From Vitis vinifera (lineage: Eukaryota; Streptophyta; Magnoliopsida; Vitales; Vitaceae), in contig NC_081822.1 in assembly GCF_030704535.1 (NCBI RefSeq), forward strand, positions 8,164,501 through 8,228,500: a stretch of 64,000 nucleotides of DNA, read 5' to 3'. The notes beneath the pieces are model-generated. The model ran no database searches. It saw only the letters and a program-made list of their open reading frames with translations, and was not told the DNA's origin. Shown here in pieces: positions 23,757-34,925 of the stretch. How positions within the stretch are numbered: position 1 is the first letter of the stretch; each line of letters starts with the position of its first letter. Position numbers and translations under genes: made by a program.

Positions 23757-24200
23757 ACACTCCTCTAAATCCCTAAAAACGGGTCTCTATTAAATAAGGT
23801 GAAACAAGTGTTACAATTGATAAGGAAATTAATAGATACCAATAAAATGATCAAATAATAAAACGAATCATAAATAAGAATAAGCAAAGTGAGAGTGAGA
23901 TCATACCTTAGCAGCAAGTAATAATGCGTTATCATGAAAACAATATTAGTTCAAGTATAAAATTATCACATGCATATTAAAGAGTAAAACAAAGATCAAG
24001 TAATATTCATTAAACATAACAATTAACAATCAAAAGAGAAAACTCATATATAGGGCCCTACCAAAGTCCAATTGATTTTGCATGAATAAATCCAACAAAT
24101 TTCATTATTTTAGAATTATAAAAATCATATTCATACTTATTTAAAATCAAGAAAATCGAAAAATTATTTAAAGATCAAAAAAAATTTGTGAAAGTACTTA
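23757..24200. mobile_element. Possible LTR remnant
   Basis: The sequence at 23755 begins TGTAACACTCCTCTAAATCC, with acgggtctc close behind, a style known from plant Ty3/gypsy LTRs. No coding part, primer site or partner LTR can be identified. Old and broken if real. Confidence 0.3.
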
Positions 24201-24984
24201 CCTGAAGGGAAATGTAACAAGTTTATTAAAAACGAGATTTTTGGAAATTATTTGAAAATTGAAATCTTAAAAATTAAATTTAAAAATTGAAATTTAAAAA
24301 AAAAAAATTGAAAATTGGAGTTTTGAAAATTGGAATTTTGAAAAATTATTTGAAAATGAGAGTTTTGAAAATTGGAAATTTGGAAGAGTATTTGAAAATG
24401 GGAATTTTGGAAAGTGATTTGAAAATGGGAATTTTGAAAAATGATTTGAAAATGGAAGTTTTGAAAATTGGAATTTTGAAGAACTATTTGACAATGAAAT
24501 TTTTAAAAATTATTCGAGAATGGAAGTTTTGAGAATTGAAGTTTTGAAAATTAGAATTTTGAAAATTATTTAAGAATTAGAGTTTTGAAAATTATTTGAA
24601 ATTTGAAAATTTGAAAATTAAATTTAGAAATTGAAGTTTTGAAAATTAAATTTGAAAATTGAAGTTTTGAATATTGGAATTTTGAAAATTAAATTTAGAA
24701 ATTAGAGTTTTGAAAATTGGAGTTTTGAAATTTATTTTAAAATTATTTGAGAATTGAAGTTTTGAAAATTATTTGAAAATTAAATTTGAAAATTGGAATT
24801 TTGGAAAATTATTTGATGATTGAAGTTTTAAAAATTAAATCTGGAAATTGAAATTTTGGAAAATTATTCGAGAATAAAAGTTTTGAGAATGAGATTTCTT
24901 AAAAATTAAATTTGAAAATTAGAATTTTAAAAAATTATTTGAGAATTGAATTTTTAAAAATTAAAATAAATTTTGAAGGTCGGA
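24200..24984. repeat. Minisatellite of GAAAATTGGAATTTTGAAAA variants
   Basis: Nearly 800 bases of short imperfect repeats of ttgaaaattggaattttg with variants carrying attatttgaaaatg. The sequence is almost free of C. It ends abruptly at the TTL-like pseudogene. An 81-codon frame inside it (MKFKKKKLKIGVLKIGILK and so on) is only the translation of the repeat. Confidence 0.8.
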
Positions 24985-26145
24985 ACAAATCATCTCATTG
25001 ACCTTATCCCCGTTCTTGTAAATCTTGAAGGTTGGAACACTTTTTATGCTCTCAGTTTTTGCTACTGTTGGGCTCTCCTCCACATCCATCTTGAGAAATT
25101 TTATGGATTGGTATTGAACACAGAGCTTATCCATGATGGGGGAGACCTGTTCACACTGGTAATTGGATGCCACTTTGAAGTGAACCACCGAAACACCAGG
25201 TGAAGATATTGCAGTTTTAAACTGGTCGACACCAGAAACCTCCTCCACTTCACCACCAAACTTCACACTATGAGTTTCATCCTCCCATGATTTTGACAAT
25301 GCAGCTTGTGCCTGTGATAGAGATTCAACAACCTCGACGTCTCCAGGAAGTTCCCTTCTCAAGACCTCATAATCTTTTACTACATCTGCCCATCGTCCAA
25401 GCTTCCCATTTGAGACAGCTCTATGAAGAAGAGCCTTGGTGTAATTTGGTTGGATCTTGAGGGCATGGTTGCATTCCTCAATAGATTTTTCCCATAAACC
25501 AAGTTTAGACCAGCAAACTACTCTATTGCAATATAGAACAGAGTTCGATGTATCATACTTGAGGCCTTCCCCGTAAGCTAAGCAGGCTTCTGAAAATCTT
25601 CCAGAACTAAAGAGTTCATTGCCATGGGCCTGCGCTCTTGCCACCAGTTTAACATTGTTCAGCAATTTTGCAACTTCAACATTACTATAATCAATCAACC
25701 CCGTCTTCTCTGCTGCCGCAACTTCCCAGTGCCATCTCAACCTGAGCTCGAACATAGAGAACATAGGCTTCAGCAATCACATCGAAGAACTTGGTTGAGC
25801 GAGAAGGAGAATAATGTTCAAATTTTGGAATGCTTGATAGGTAGGAATCTGCATCTTCAATTTGGTGGAGCTTCAACAGGGCCTCTACTCTCCATGAAAT
25901 GAGTTGAGGATAAGAATCTGCCCCGCCTGCATTGGCTCATCACATTCCCTTAGTGTACTTTTCCAATCACCAATTTTCCATGCATCAGCACATCGGTTCA
26001 AATACTTCTCCAAAGAAAGCAACTTCTGAAGCTCAGATGGATCTGGCGGCTGCGCGCCCAGGTAAAAAGAGATGGCGTCGGGCAAAATCAACATGCCCTA
26101 ACCTGAAAGTGCTCCTCCAATCTTCCAAAGACCGGTAAACTTCCT
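24985..26145 (-). pseudogene. TTL-type TPR-thioredoxin-like pseudogene, intronless
   Basis: The minus strand carries TPR and thioredoxin-like parts of a TETRATRICOPEPTIDE-REPEAT THIOREDOXIN-LIKE (TTL) protein, plant co-chaperones with roles in stress and brassinosteroid responses. Read 5' to 3': ARRHLFLPG (near 26060-26085), DPSELQKLLSLEKYLNRC and GDWKSTLREC, KLHQIEDADSYLSSIPKFE, YVRAQVEMALG, VARAQAHGNELFSSGRFSEA, LALKIQPNYTKALLHRAV-like TPR sequence, then the thioredoxin-like end (VVHFKVASNYQCEQVSP, SVPTFKIYKNGDKVNEMI). Damage: the N-terminal domain is absent; there are frame changes near 26050, 25880 and 25715, the last with loss of about seven codons of GRFENAV-like sequence; and the C-terminal residues after NEMIC are lost at the minisatellite boundary. 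Exon-type sequence runs on without introns, suggesting a retrocopy or a captured fragment. Confidence 0.85.
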
Positions 26146-27811
26146 TCATCCTTGCTACCCATGACTCGCCTCCTGCAACTTCTCTATCTAATGCTCAGAT
26201 CATTATCATTTGAAGCTCTCTCGTTCCAGTCATCTCTCTTGCTCTGTTTTTCTGTTTTTCTCCCAATCCCAAAAAGTCTCTTTCGTTCCTCCTCCTGGTA
26301 CTCTGTTTCTTTTCGCTTTAAATCATCCCCTGTCTCAGTCCAGCTTTTCTTCTCCTATCAGCTTCCCACCCGTTCCATTGCTCCTGGTTCAGCAAAGATG
26401 TCACCACCCTCAACCACCACCATGGCAAGTTGGTAGTCCTTGCCACACGTCCCAGCATGCAGCTCACCTGGAAAGCCATCCCCCACTCTAAATGAAATGT
26501 TCAGCTCTTCTCGGGTGGCCAGCAGGTGGTGAGAAAAAAAAACTTTGGTCCAGAGAGGGGTCTACAGATGCCTTCGATCTATTTCAGGTGGTCGGCTTTG
26601 GAGCATGGATGGCTGCAGATCTGCCAAGTTGTTGGCCATGAATCTCCTGAATCCACTTATTGCTAACCGCTTGTATTATTCAACAGTTGAAGGCTGATTT
26701 CATTGAGTTGAAAGGCCAATGGGCCATGGGGAGCAATGCTTGCTTCACCCAATTTTTAAAAATTCATTTTTAGTAATACAAAAAAATTTATTGTATGAAG
26801 TATTGATGTTATTATTATCTTTTTATATTGATTTTATTTTTTATATTTTTTTTCCTTAGGATTTTCTTTCTTTTCACTTTTTCTCCCTCTTTTCTTTTAT
26901 TTATATTTTCTCATAATCAAATATCGACTTAGAATTTAATTGCAAACAAAGTGTTATGTAAACAATTAATATGGTCTTGCTATTTTGCTTTTATGGCCAT
27001 TAAATTTAAGGACTTTGTGTGATGGCAATAGGGTGATTTTTTTAAGGTACCTGTCCACCCTGGGCTTAAAATTTAAATAAATAGGTTTGGAGCAGGTTTG
27101 AGTTTTTTTAAACTCAAGACGAGTTTGGATATTGTCCCACCCCAATCATATACAAAATTAATTTAATTTTTTATTTTTCCATTTTTAATAATAATAATAA
27201 TAAAATACTTTTTAATAAAATAAGTTATAAAAAATTATAATACTTTAATTATGTATATAATATATATATATTTATATAATTAAATAATTTAAAAAAATTA
27301 AAAAAAAAAGTTTAAACAAAGCGGGATAAGACAAGTATGAGAATTTCTCATACCTATCATACCCTGCCTATCACATTTAATTTTTTTAATAGAACAAGGT
27401 TACAACATGGGCTACCTATTCTAAACCTGTCTCATTATCATCCCTACATGTGTTTGCATGTATATATGATACAAGTGGAAAGTTTGAACTATGATATTGA
27501 AAATTCAATTCACCATTTATTTTGTAATTATACATCCAAATATAAGCATGGAAAGGGGCGAATTGACATAATAGAAGGCCTAACTGCTCATGTTTTGTAT
27601 TTATTTAAATTAATATTTATTAATCATTTATTTATGTAATAAAAAATTTGTAATTCAAAATTTGATTTTACTAAGTGAAGTACCTGATGACCAGAACTGG
27701 AGCAACCTAAAGAAAGAGAAGAACAAAAAATACACCACGACATATCCCAAAAGCCTAATGGCCCATCCCCTAAAAATACTAGCTTTATAATTATTATCGT
27801 AAAAGAAAGAG
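26146..27811. other. Intergenic stretch with a GC-richer, unassigned patch
   Basis: 26150-26720 is less AT-rich than its surroundings and looks exon-like. For example, plus-strand frames read SKDVTTLNHHHGKLVVLATR, but stops interrupt and I recognise no family. 26760-27811 is AT-rich. A 100-codon frame at 27337-27639 has no recognisable domain and AT-rich codons; I do not call it a gene. Confidence 0.4.
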
Positions 27812-30800
27812 ATGAACAAGTGATTTTTCGTCATATAATGTTAAAAAATTAAAGTATTAATTTTTTTTTTCTACTGAAAATAATTTAATTTCATATTTCT
27901 AATTGTTTTTTTTTTACTTTATGTCACTTATTATTTATTTTTAAAATATTTTTACTAAATTTAAAAAATAAAAAAAAATTAAATATTAAAATTAATCTAT
28001 TGATTTTTCTTTACTTAATAAAAATAAAATATTTAAAAAATAAATAATTTAATAATTAATATTATTAAACACTATTTAATTTTAAGTTAAATTTGGATTT
28101 AAGTCTAAAAAAAATACCACTTAAATGTCTTCATTGCAACGATGGACATTATTAACTCTACTTTTTTATAAAATCTTTTATTTTAGGAAATTTTAACTTC
28201 CAAATGAAGTAGTTACGAGAAAAATAACTATTGTGGTTGAATTTATTTGAAATAAATAAACCATAAAAAAAACACTTGAATGGATTAAGGACCGATTTTT
28301 TACGCCAAGGTGGTGGTGATATATTGATTTGAGTAAGAATTTTATAATTTCCCAAAAGAAAGATAAAGAGGAAAAGCAACATTTATTAAAAGATAGATAC
28401 ATTAGAATATCATATTCAAATTTAGTATTTTTCTTTTCTCTTCTTTATAAAACTAAATAATAGAAATCAAATGCTTTTACCAACTTCTCATACTGCACCG
28501 TTTCGTTTTTCACTTCATCTAATTTTACCTTCAATTCATTTTTTTCCCTATTTTATTTCTTGAAACATGTATTCACTAAAACCTCTGTACCAATGTTTCA
28601 GGACATGGAGAGGAAGCCATCCTGCTCCGGCCTGTCCTCCGGGCACATAAGCTTCTCAACTATTTGGCTCATCGTGGGTCTTGAGTCCCTGTCTCCCTTC
28701 ACACATTCCAAGGCAACTCCAATCAGAATTTCCATCTGGCGCATGTTGCATTCGCCTTGCATCACAGGGTCCAGGATGTCTTCAATCCACGACCCCCTGA
28801 CACCAATCCTATTCATTCGATCCCTCACCCATTTAATCAACCCAGGCTGCTCTGTCTCTCCTTGGGCATCAGTATCGGGGATAGCAGATGGGCTCTTCCC
28901 TGTCACCATCTCCAAAACCACGATTCCATAGCCATAAACGTCTACCTTGGAGGTTATGGGAAGGTTGAATACCCATTCAGGAGCCATGTATCCTCTGGTT
29001 CCTCTGACCCTCGAGAAACTTGAATTGCCAAGCCCTCCTCTGTTACGCAGTTTCGACATCCCAAAATCTGCCACTTTTGGCTGGTAATTAGAGTCCAAGA
29101 GTATGTTCTGAGGCTTTACGTCACAGTGCAGAACCCACTCCAAGCATTCTTCGTGTAAATAAGCTAGGCCTCTGGCCGTGCCAAGCGCTATTTGGAACCT
29201 CTTCTCCCAATCAAGAGTATTGGACGATAGCTTTTGTGCCAAGGATCCATGTTCCATGTACTCATACACCAACAGCCGGTGCTTCCCCTCTATGCAATAT
29301 CCCCACGTCTCTATTAAGTTCATGTGATTAAGCCTTCCAATGGTGCTCACTTCTGCTAGAAATTCTGCTTCTCCTTGATTGGCTTCTTTGAGGCACTTGA
29401 TTGCTGCCACTCGACGATCAAGCAATACACCTTTATATACCATTCCTCCACCTCCTCTTCCAATCTCTTGGGTGAAACCTCGCGTGGCCTTCTTCAACTC
29501 TGCATAACTGAATCTTTTAAACCCGTTTGCAGCGAGGATGTAACCTTGCATAGTTGAGACTGGATCATGGTGTACCCTAAATAGGAAAAGCCATACCAGC
29601 AAGACAATTGCCGTCTCTAGAACTCCCAGTCCATAGGCAAACCATAGCAAAAACTTCAAAAACTTCAATGTTGTATCTAGCTGTATATAACGAGTGTTGC
29701 CTGAACAATTTATGGTGAATTCTTCAAGGGGATCATATCTGGGAAAGAGACTAGCTTTAGGCAGTTTTAGATACAAGGTTTCAGGATAATTTGGCGAACT
29801 GAATCCATTAAGCAAGAGGGCCACTGGGTAACAATTGTAAACGCCGTCCCCAAAATTTAGCAGGAAGGCCTTGCATTTGCACAACTGTAAGCATAGATTT
29901 TCACAGCTTTCATAGGTGTAATTGGGGTAGTGACCATAGTCATAGCCGTAGAGTTGAACATGAGGGAGTGGGAAGAAGCCCACCTCAGTTTGGTTACAAG
30001 CGATATCAGTTTCTGGTGCGCACCCATAAGACCAGTCAGTTGAATTTACAATCTTGAATCCAGGCATGCAAGAGCATCCTCTGCCATAAGCAGGGGTGTA
30101 ACTGCAGAGACTGTTGGGTCCGCAGATGCCATGAATCTGGCATGGTTGGGAGATAGCCTGCCATGAAACCGACCAGGTTCCTCTCGTTTCTTCTAGACTA
30201 TACATTCTAAGATTGCCATCGAAATCGAGGGTCAATCTTCTCTGAGGCCCCGCACCAAAATCCGCTGACCGAAATTCCAAATCATCTGATGCTCTATAAT
30301 AACCCAAAGAATCGAATACTGCGATTCGACTGTTGTTGTATGTGCTCCTCGCAGCCTCCCAGGTCACCCGGCTTGGGTCTGGCCAGTAGAGGCTGGAAAC
30401 CACAGGACCATTGAAGAGAAGGCGGATGACGTTATCAATGTCAAAAAATAGCTTATAAAAACCAGAAGAATAGTTGCTTTGGCTTCTTGATGAGATAAGG
30501 CTGGTATCTTTTGTCAGTATCTGGTGAGGAAGAAGGGTATCTGTGGGTGAGTCAAAGCTCTGCCAAATCACCGTCTTCTCCCAAGCATATAGAACAAGAT
30601 TGCCGGTGTTAAGGAGCTGTAATCTCACATACGAGGTTGAAACGGTGTTGGTCATCCAAACCATGATTTTGCCAGCATCAGTTAAGAGGAGATTGCCATT
30701 CCTCAACAAAGAAAGCTTGGAGCCTCTACCGTTGACCGGTTGGTCACGGTTCGCCATCCAAACTGTGGTTGCACCCCATGATTTTGTGAACCATATGGCG

Positions 30801-31235
30801 AAGCAGAAAGTGTTGTAACTGTTGTTGCCGACCTGATAAAACCCAGCAGAGAATATACCATTTGCTGAAATGAGAACATCATTTGATTTCTCCACGGAAA
30901 GAGATGAGCCTTCGCTCAGAGTATCATACGTTTCAGATGAAGATGGATAGAAAGTTAATAGCAAAGCCAAAACAAAGAAACCAACTGTCCTATCCATGAG
31001 TTTTGGGATATGGTTTATGTGCTCTGTTTCCTGATCAGATATTTGCAATGGAGAATGCAAGTGTATGGTGCTACCAGAGTTTAGAAAATAAATGTTTACA
31101 TCATGACTCCTTGACTGGGTGAACGGGGAAAATTTACATTGCCCCTCGGGCCAAGTTTTGCTTGCGCCATCGTGTTTGGTTTCTAAAAACATTTCATGTC
31201 AATGTCAAAGACTCAAAATAATGGGATGAAGACCC
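27812..31235. repeat. Right copy of the direct segmental duplication
   Basis: Matches 1-3437 in the same orientation, from gatgaacaagtg through the kinase gene to ataatgggatgaagacc. Small indels distinguish the copies: three extra codons after residue 58 of the kinase, a shorter juxtamembrane region and a 4-base difference in the 5' flank. 27812-28597 is the AT-rich 3' flank. Confidence 0.9.
28598..30997 (-). CDS. G-type lectin S-receptor-like Ser/Thr kinase (ZmPK1 type), duplicate of the 801-3209 gene
   Basis: A 799-residue intact receptor kinase. Signal peptide (1-21), bulb-lectin domain (about 25-158), S-locus region, EGF-like and PAN-like Cys-rich regions, one membrane helix (about 447-472) and kinase domain (about 512-782) are all present. 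It has Lys534, HCD 624-626, DFG 644-646 and the normal Thr667 in GTRGYMAPEW. Differences from the sister copy: a three-residue insertion (SYN) after VGNN; a juxtamembrane segment that reads LDTTLKFLKFLLW and lacks the YRKGHENGS stretch; and AAIKCLKEA instead of AAIKRLKEA. The open frame continues 65 codons upstream to 31192. I prefer the Met at 30997 because it directly precedes the signal peptide and matches the sister gene, whose 5' flank carries a 4-base indel that breaks the upstream frame. Confidence 0.94.
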   Translation of the reverse strand: MDRTVGFFVLALLLTFYPSSSETYDTLSEGSSLSVEKSNDVLISANGIFSAGFYQVGNNSYNTFCFAIWFTKSWGATTVWMANRDQPVNGRGSKLSLLRNGNLLLTDAGKIMVWMTNTVSTSYVRLQLLNTGNLVLYAWEKTVIWQSFDSPTDTLLPHQILTKDTSLISSRSQSNYSSGFYKLFFDIDNVIRLLFNGPVVSSLYWPDPSRVTWEAARSTYNNSRIAVFDSLGYYRASDDLEFRSADFGAGPQRRLTLDFDGNLRMYSLEETRGTWSVSWQAISQPCQIHGICGPNSLCSYTPAYGRGCSCMPGFKIVNSTDWSYGCAPETDIACNQTEVGFFPLPHVQLYGYDYGHYPNYTYESCENLCLQLCKCKAFLLNFGDGVYNCYPVALLLNGFSSPNYPETLYLKLPKASLFPRYDPLEEFTINCSGNTRYIQLDTTLKFLKFLLWFAYGLGVLETAIVLLVWLFLFRVHHDPVSTMQGYILAANGFKRFSYAELKKATRGFTQEIGRGGGGMVYKGVLLDRRVAAIKCLKEANQGEAEFLAEVSTIGRLNHMNLIETWGYCIEGKHRLLVYEYMEHGSLAQKLSSNTLDWEKRFQIALGTARGLAYLHEECLEWVLHCDVKPQNILLDSNYQPKVADFGMSKLRNRGGLGNSSFSRVRGTRGYMAPEWVFNLPITSKVDVYGYGIVVLEMVTGKSPSAIPDTDAQGETEQPGLIKWVRDRMNRIGVRGSWIEDILDPVMQGECNMRQMEILIGVALECVKGDRDSRPTMSQIVEKLMCPEDRPEQDGFLSMS

Positions 31236-32149
31236 GGGACTCTTTGACTGGCCTGGTGGCCTTCACGAGTTTTATTTAGTGGTGACGTAAAACTGGGGTC
31301 TGGTCTGATGTTGATTGGCCCAAGCAGGGAAAGATCAAATGGGAAACGACTTGTGGGCTGACTTTCCATGCACCAAGGAACACTTCATAGAAATTAATCG
31401 AGCCATTGAATTTCATAAGTTCCCTCTTTGCAGAATTTTGAATATTTAAAAAGAATCTTAATTTTTAAAACCTAAATTTATGGTTAATTTTTAAATGCTT
31501 AATTAATGCGATTCAAGGTGTAAAACATTTTCTTTTATTGAATCAAGATTTAATTTAAAATAAAATTGTTGGTATTGCTCCCTCTTTTTTCTCTTTTTCT
31601 TATTCAATCTCTATTTATAGTTTCACAATAGTAGTTTTCTTGCCACCTTTGTGGGTCAAGAGGAACAAATGCTAAGAATTGTATTCATCTGCTTTCTTGC
31701 AACACTCACTAAATGTAATATTGTAATAAGATATGGAACCTGATTTTGATTATGTTGGTATAATTATTGATACAGTTGATGTCTCAAAGTCATTTTGGCA
31801 AGGACTTTCAGGGTATGGTCGAATCAAGCTTGTATAACTATTAATTATTAATATGGTTAAAAGATTTCTTCGACATTTTGGTGCTCATATAATTAATATT
31901 ATTACAGCTGAGTCCTCCAAAATCCCATTTTTCTAATTTTGACTTTTCAAGGTATGATAAGCAAAATTTAAAAGGTTGTGACTCTTTAACATTCCCTTTT
32001 GCCACATGGTGCTTTAAGGTTGCTTTCTATCATTTCTCCAATGGCTACTCATGGGGAGCGGACATTAAAACCTGTGAATCGATGACAACAATTTTTCTTC
32101 TTTAGAGTCTCTTGTTTTTCCCTTTGCAATAGTATTTTTCTACTTAAGA
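31236..32149. other. 5' flank and intergenic stretch
   Basis: Just past the end of the duplicated block there is a W-box-like TTGACT near 31249, in the 5' flank of the minus-strand kinase. The rest is AT-rich with no recognised gene. The 3' end runs into the copia element. Confidence 0.4.
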
Positions 32150-34925
32150 GGCAACATCGCTAATTGGAGTATAGTTATTTACTCTATGCCTTATTAGGAT
32201 CTTGATTTTAGGATTTTTCGAACCTTGATTTTAGAATCCTTGATTTTAGGAATCTTTTTTTTTTCTCTTCACCGTTTTTCTCTTATTTTGCATCTTTCTT
32301 TTTTTGAATGGTAACTTCTTGTATATATATGCATGTAGAACAACAGAATAAATATGCAAAAATTTTGTCATTCCAAGTCTAAAGTTTTCATGGTATCAAA
32401 ACGCACTTGTTCTTACATTTTTCTTGTTGACCATCTCTGTCACTCTTACATTTTTCTTCTTGTTCTTTGTTTGCTTTTCACCATACAAATGGTTCTACTA
32501 ATCACCAGAAAATAGATGAAATTGTAGATAAAAATAATTTATCTCATCTTCATTGTTCTGACAACCCAAGATCCATGATTGTACCCTAATCTTTGACTGG
32601 TGAAAACTACTCAACCTAGAGCAAAGCTATGCTTATGGCCTTAAGTGCAAAGAACAAAGTAAGCTTCATCAATAGATCGATGATGAAACCTTCTTTAATG
32701 AATTCAACCTATGGTCTATGGAATTGCTATAACAACATGGTAAAATCTTAGATCCTTAACTTTTTACCTTAAGATTTAGCCAATAGTGTCATTTACATAA
32801 CTATAAGAGCCGAAATTTGGTCTAATCTCAAGGAGCCTTTTTTTAAACTCAATGCCCCTCATTTCTTTCAAATTGAGAGAGATATTATCTCTTTAAGACA
32901 ATAACATTGTTTTGTTGTTACCTATTAACTGAAAGCTTTATGGGATAAACTTACAAATTTGCTATTTTTTCCCACATGTACGTGTTCAACAAAAAAAAAA
33001 AGTGTTGGCAGATTATTAATAGCAACATCATCTTATTTAGTTCTTAATGAGTATGAATGAATTATATTTGTTATACATGGACAAATTCTACTTATAGACC
33101 CTCTTCATAATTGAAACAACTATATTATCTCATTTTACAAAAAAAAAAAAAAAAAAAGGGTCAAGGAATGTGGTTGTGATAGGACAACCAAGCATTGAAA
33201 CCATGCCTTAGTAGCACAACAATTATATCATATGGCAAAGAAACCAAATAATAAGGATCCTAAGTCACAAAAGGAGTGACATTTTTGCTCCCATTGTGGT
33301 TAGGTTGGACACACAATTGACTGATGTTATAAGTTTCATGGATACCTTCTCAAACATCATATTCACAAAGAGACTTCTCAACCTATTGCAAATCAAATAA
33401 GTCAACAATCATTTTCCATAAGCAACACTTCTATTACCTCTCCTTTCATTATAGAACAATTCCAACAACTCTTTGCTCTTCTCAAGCCTCAAGTCATGAC
33501 AAATCAAGTAGGTAGTGGCTCTTCCACTACTCAACTCTCAAGTATTTGTTTAAACTCTTCTTTTCATAACACTTCTTAGATATTAAATAGTAGTGCAACA
33601 AATCACATTATGAGTTTTATTACCCTTTTTTCTTCCATAACATCCACTACTTTTGCTACTATTAAGCTTCCTGATAGTAGTCTTACATCCATAACCCATA
33701 TTGGTATTGTTTCATTATCTTCATCTCTCACTCTTCATAATGTTCTTTATGTGTCTTTATTTCTTTTTAATCTTATTTCAATTAGCAAGCTCACTCATTC
33801 TTTAAATTGTTTTCTCACTTTCCATTTTAATTCATGTCTTATCTAGGACTTTACCTCAAGAAAGATGATTAACAAGGGTGAAAAATGCAATAGATTATAC
33901 TATTTTGTTTTTTAATCATTATGATATTTGCCCACTTGCTAAGCAAACACACTTGCCCTTTCCTAGTAGTTTTATCAATACCTATGCAATATTTAATATT
34001 ATTTATTGTGACATTTGGGGCCCCTCATCATACAGAGTTTATTTAGAGTGCAAGATTTTTTGTAACCATTGTTGATTATTACAAACATGTGACTTTAGTC
34101 TATATAATGTCCCATAAATCTAAAACACATCATCTTTTACAATATTTCATCAAGCTTGTCACCAATCAATTTGATCAAAAGGTTAAGAAAGTTTGATCTA
34201 ATAACGGGAAAGAATTTGCTATGACTAGTTTGTTTCAAGAGAATGACATTTTTCATCAAACTAGTTATATGGATACTCCCTAACAAAATGGGGTTATTGA
34301 ACATAAACATCACCATCTTCTTAATGTTGCTCATACTTTACATTTTCAAGCACACCTTTCTATCCAATTTTGGGGTGATTGTATCCTGATTACTACATAT
34401 TTGATTGATAAAACCTGATCATCACTTCAATTCGCCCATACTCTCTATGTAAAGCTTTTTTTCTAGAAAACCCTCATATCCACATTGAGTTTTTGGCTAC
34501 CTTTGTTATGCTTCTACTCATGTTTTAAAGAAAACAAAATCTAATTCACGTGTCAAATGTTGTGTATTTATCAAGTATCCTTATGGTAACAAGGGTTGTA
34601 AATTTTATGACCTCAATAATCACACAACCTTTGTTTCACATGATGTAATTTTTCATGAAAATAATTTTTTCGTTTTCTCATGTGTCTTCTACTCCTCTTC
34701 CACATTTAGTTCTTTCTTTGCCACCACCAGAATATTATTGATTTTTCTTCCTCAAATGTGTCACCACCATCTAATCCTCCCTCGTCACCTATGTGTCTCA
34801 TATTTTGTATTTTTCCTTTTTTTTATATGGTAATTTCTTCTTATATATATATATACACACATGTAGAACAATATAATAAATATACAAAAAAATTTCCATT
34901 GCAAATCTAAAGTTTTTATTACTTT
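32150..34925 (+). mobile_element. Ty1/copia LTR retrotransposon fossil
   Basis: Parts recognised in order: the end of a 5' LTR (to about 32390, with the word catgtagaacaacagaataa); a primer-site-like tggtatcaaaacgc at about 32393; gag-like sequence; a zinc-knuckle region ending in a CYKFHGY-like word near 33330; a protease-region stretch; integrase-core-like sequence near 34240-34330; and the end of a 3' LTR (about 34800-34920, with catgtagaacaatataataa). The two LTR ends differ at several places, so the insertion is old. It is broken with many breaks and could not be autonomous. Confidence 0.75.

Noticed and set aside
24287-24532. 81-codon frame with KIGILKNYLKM-type repeats
   Set aside because: A direct translation of the minisatellite; the reverse strand is open as well.
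30998-31192. 65-codon N-terminal extension of the 28598 kinase
   Set aside because: It would bury the signal peptide, and the sister gene has a 4-base indel that breaks the same frame. It is read as 5' untranslated sequence.
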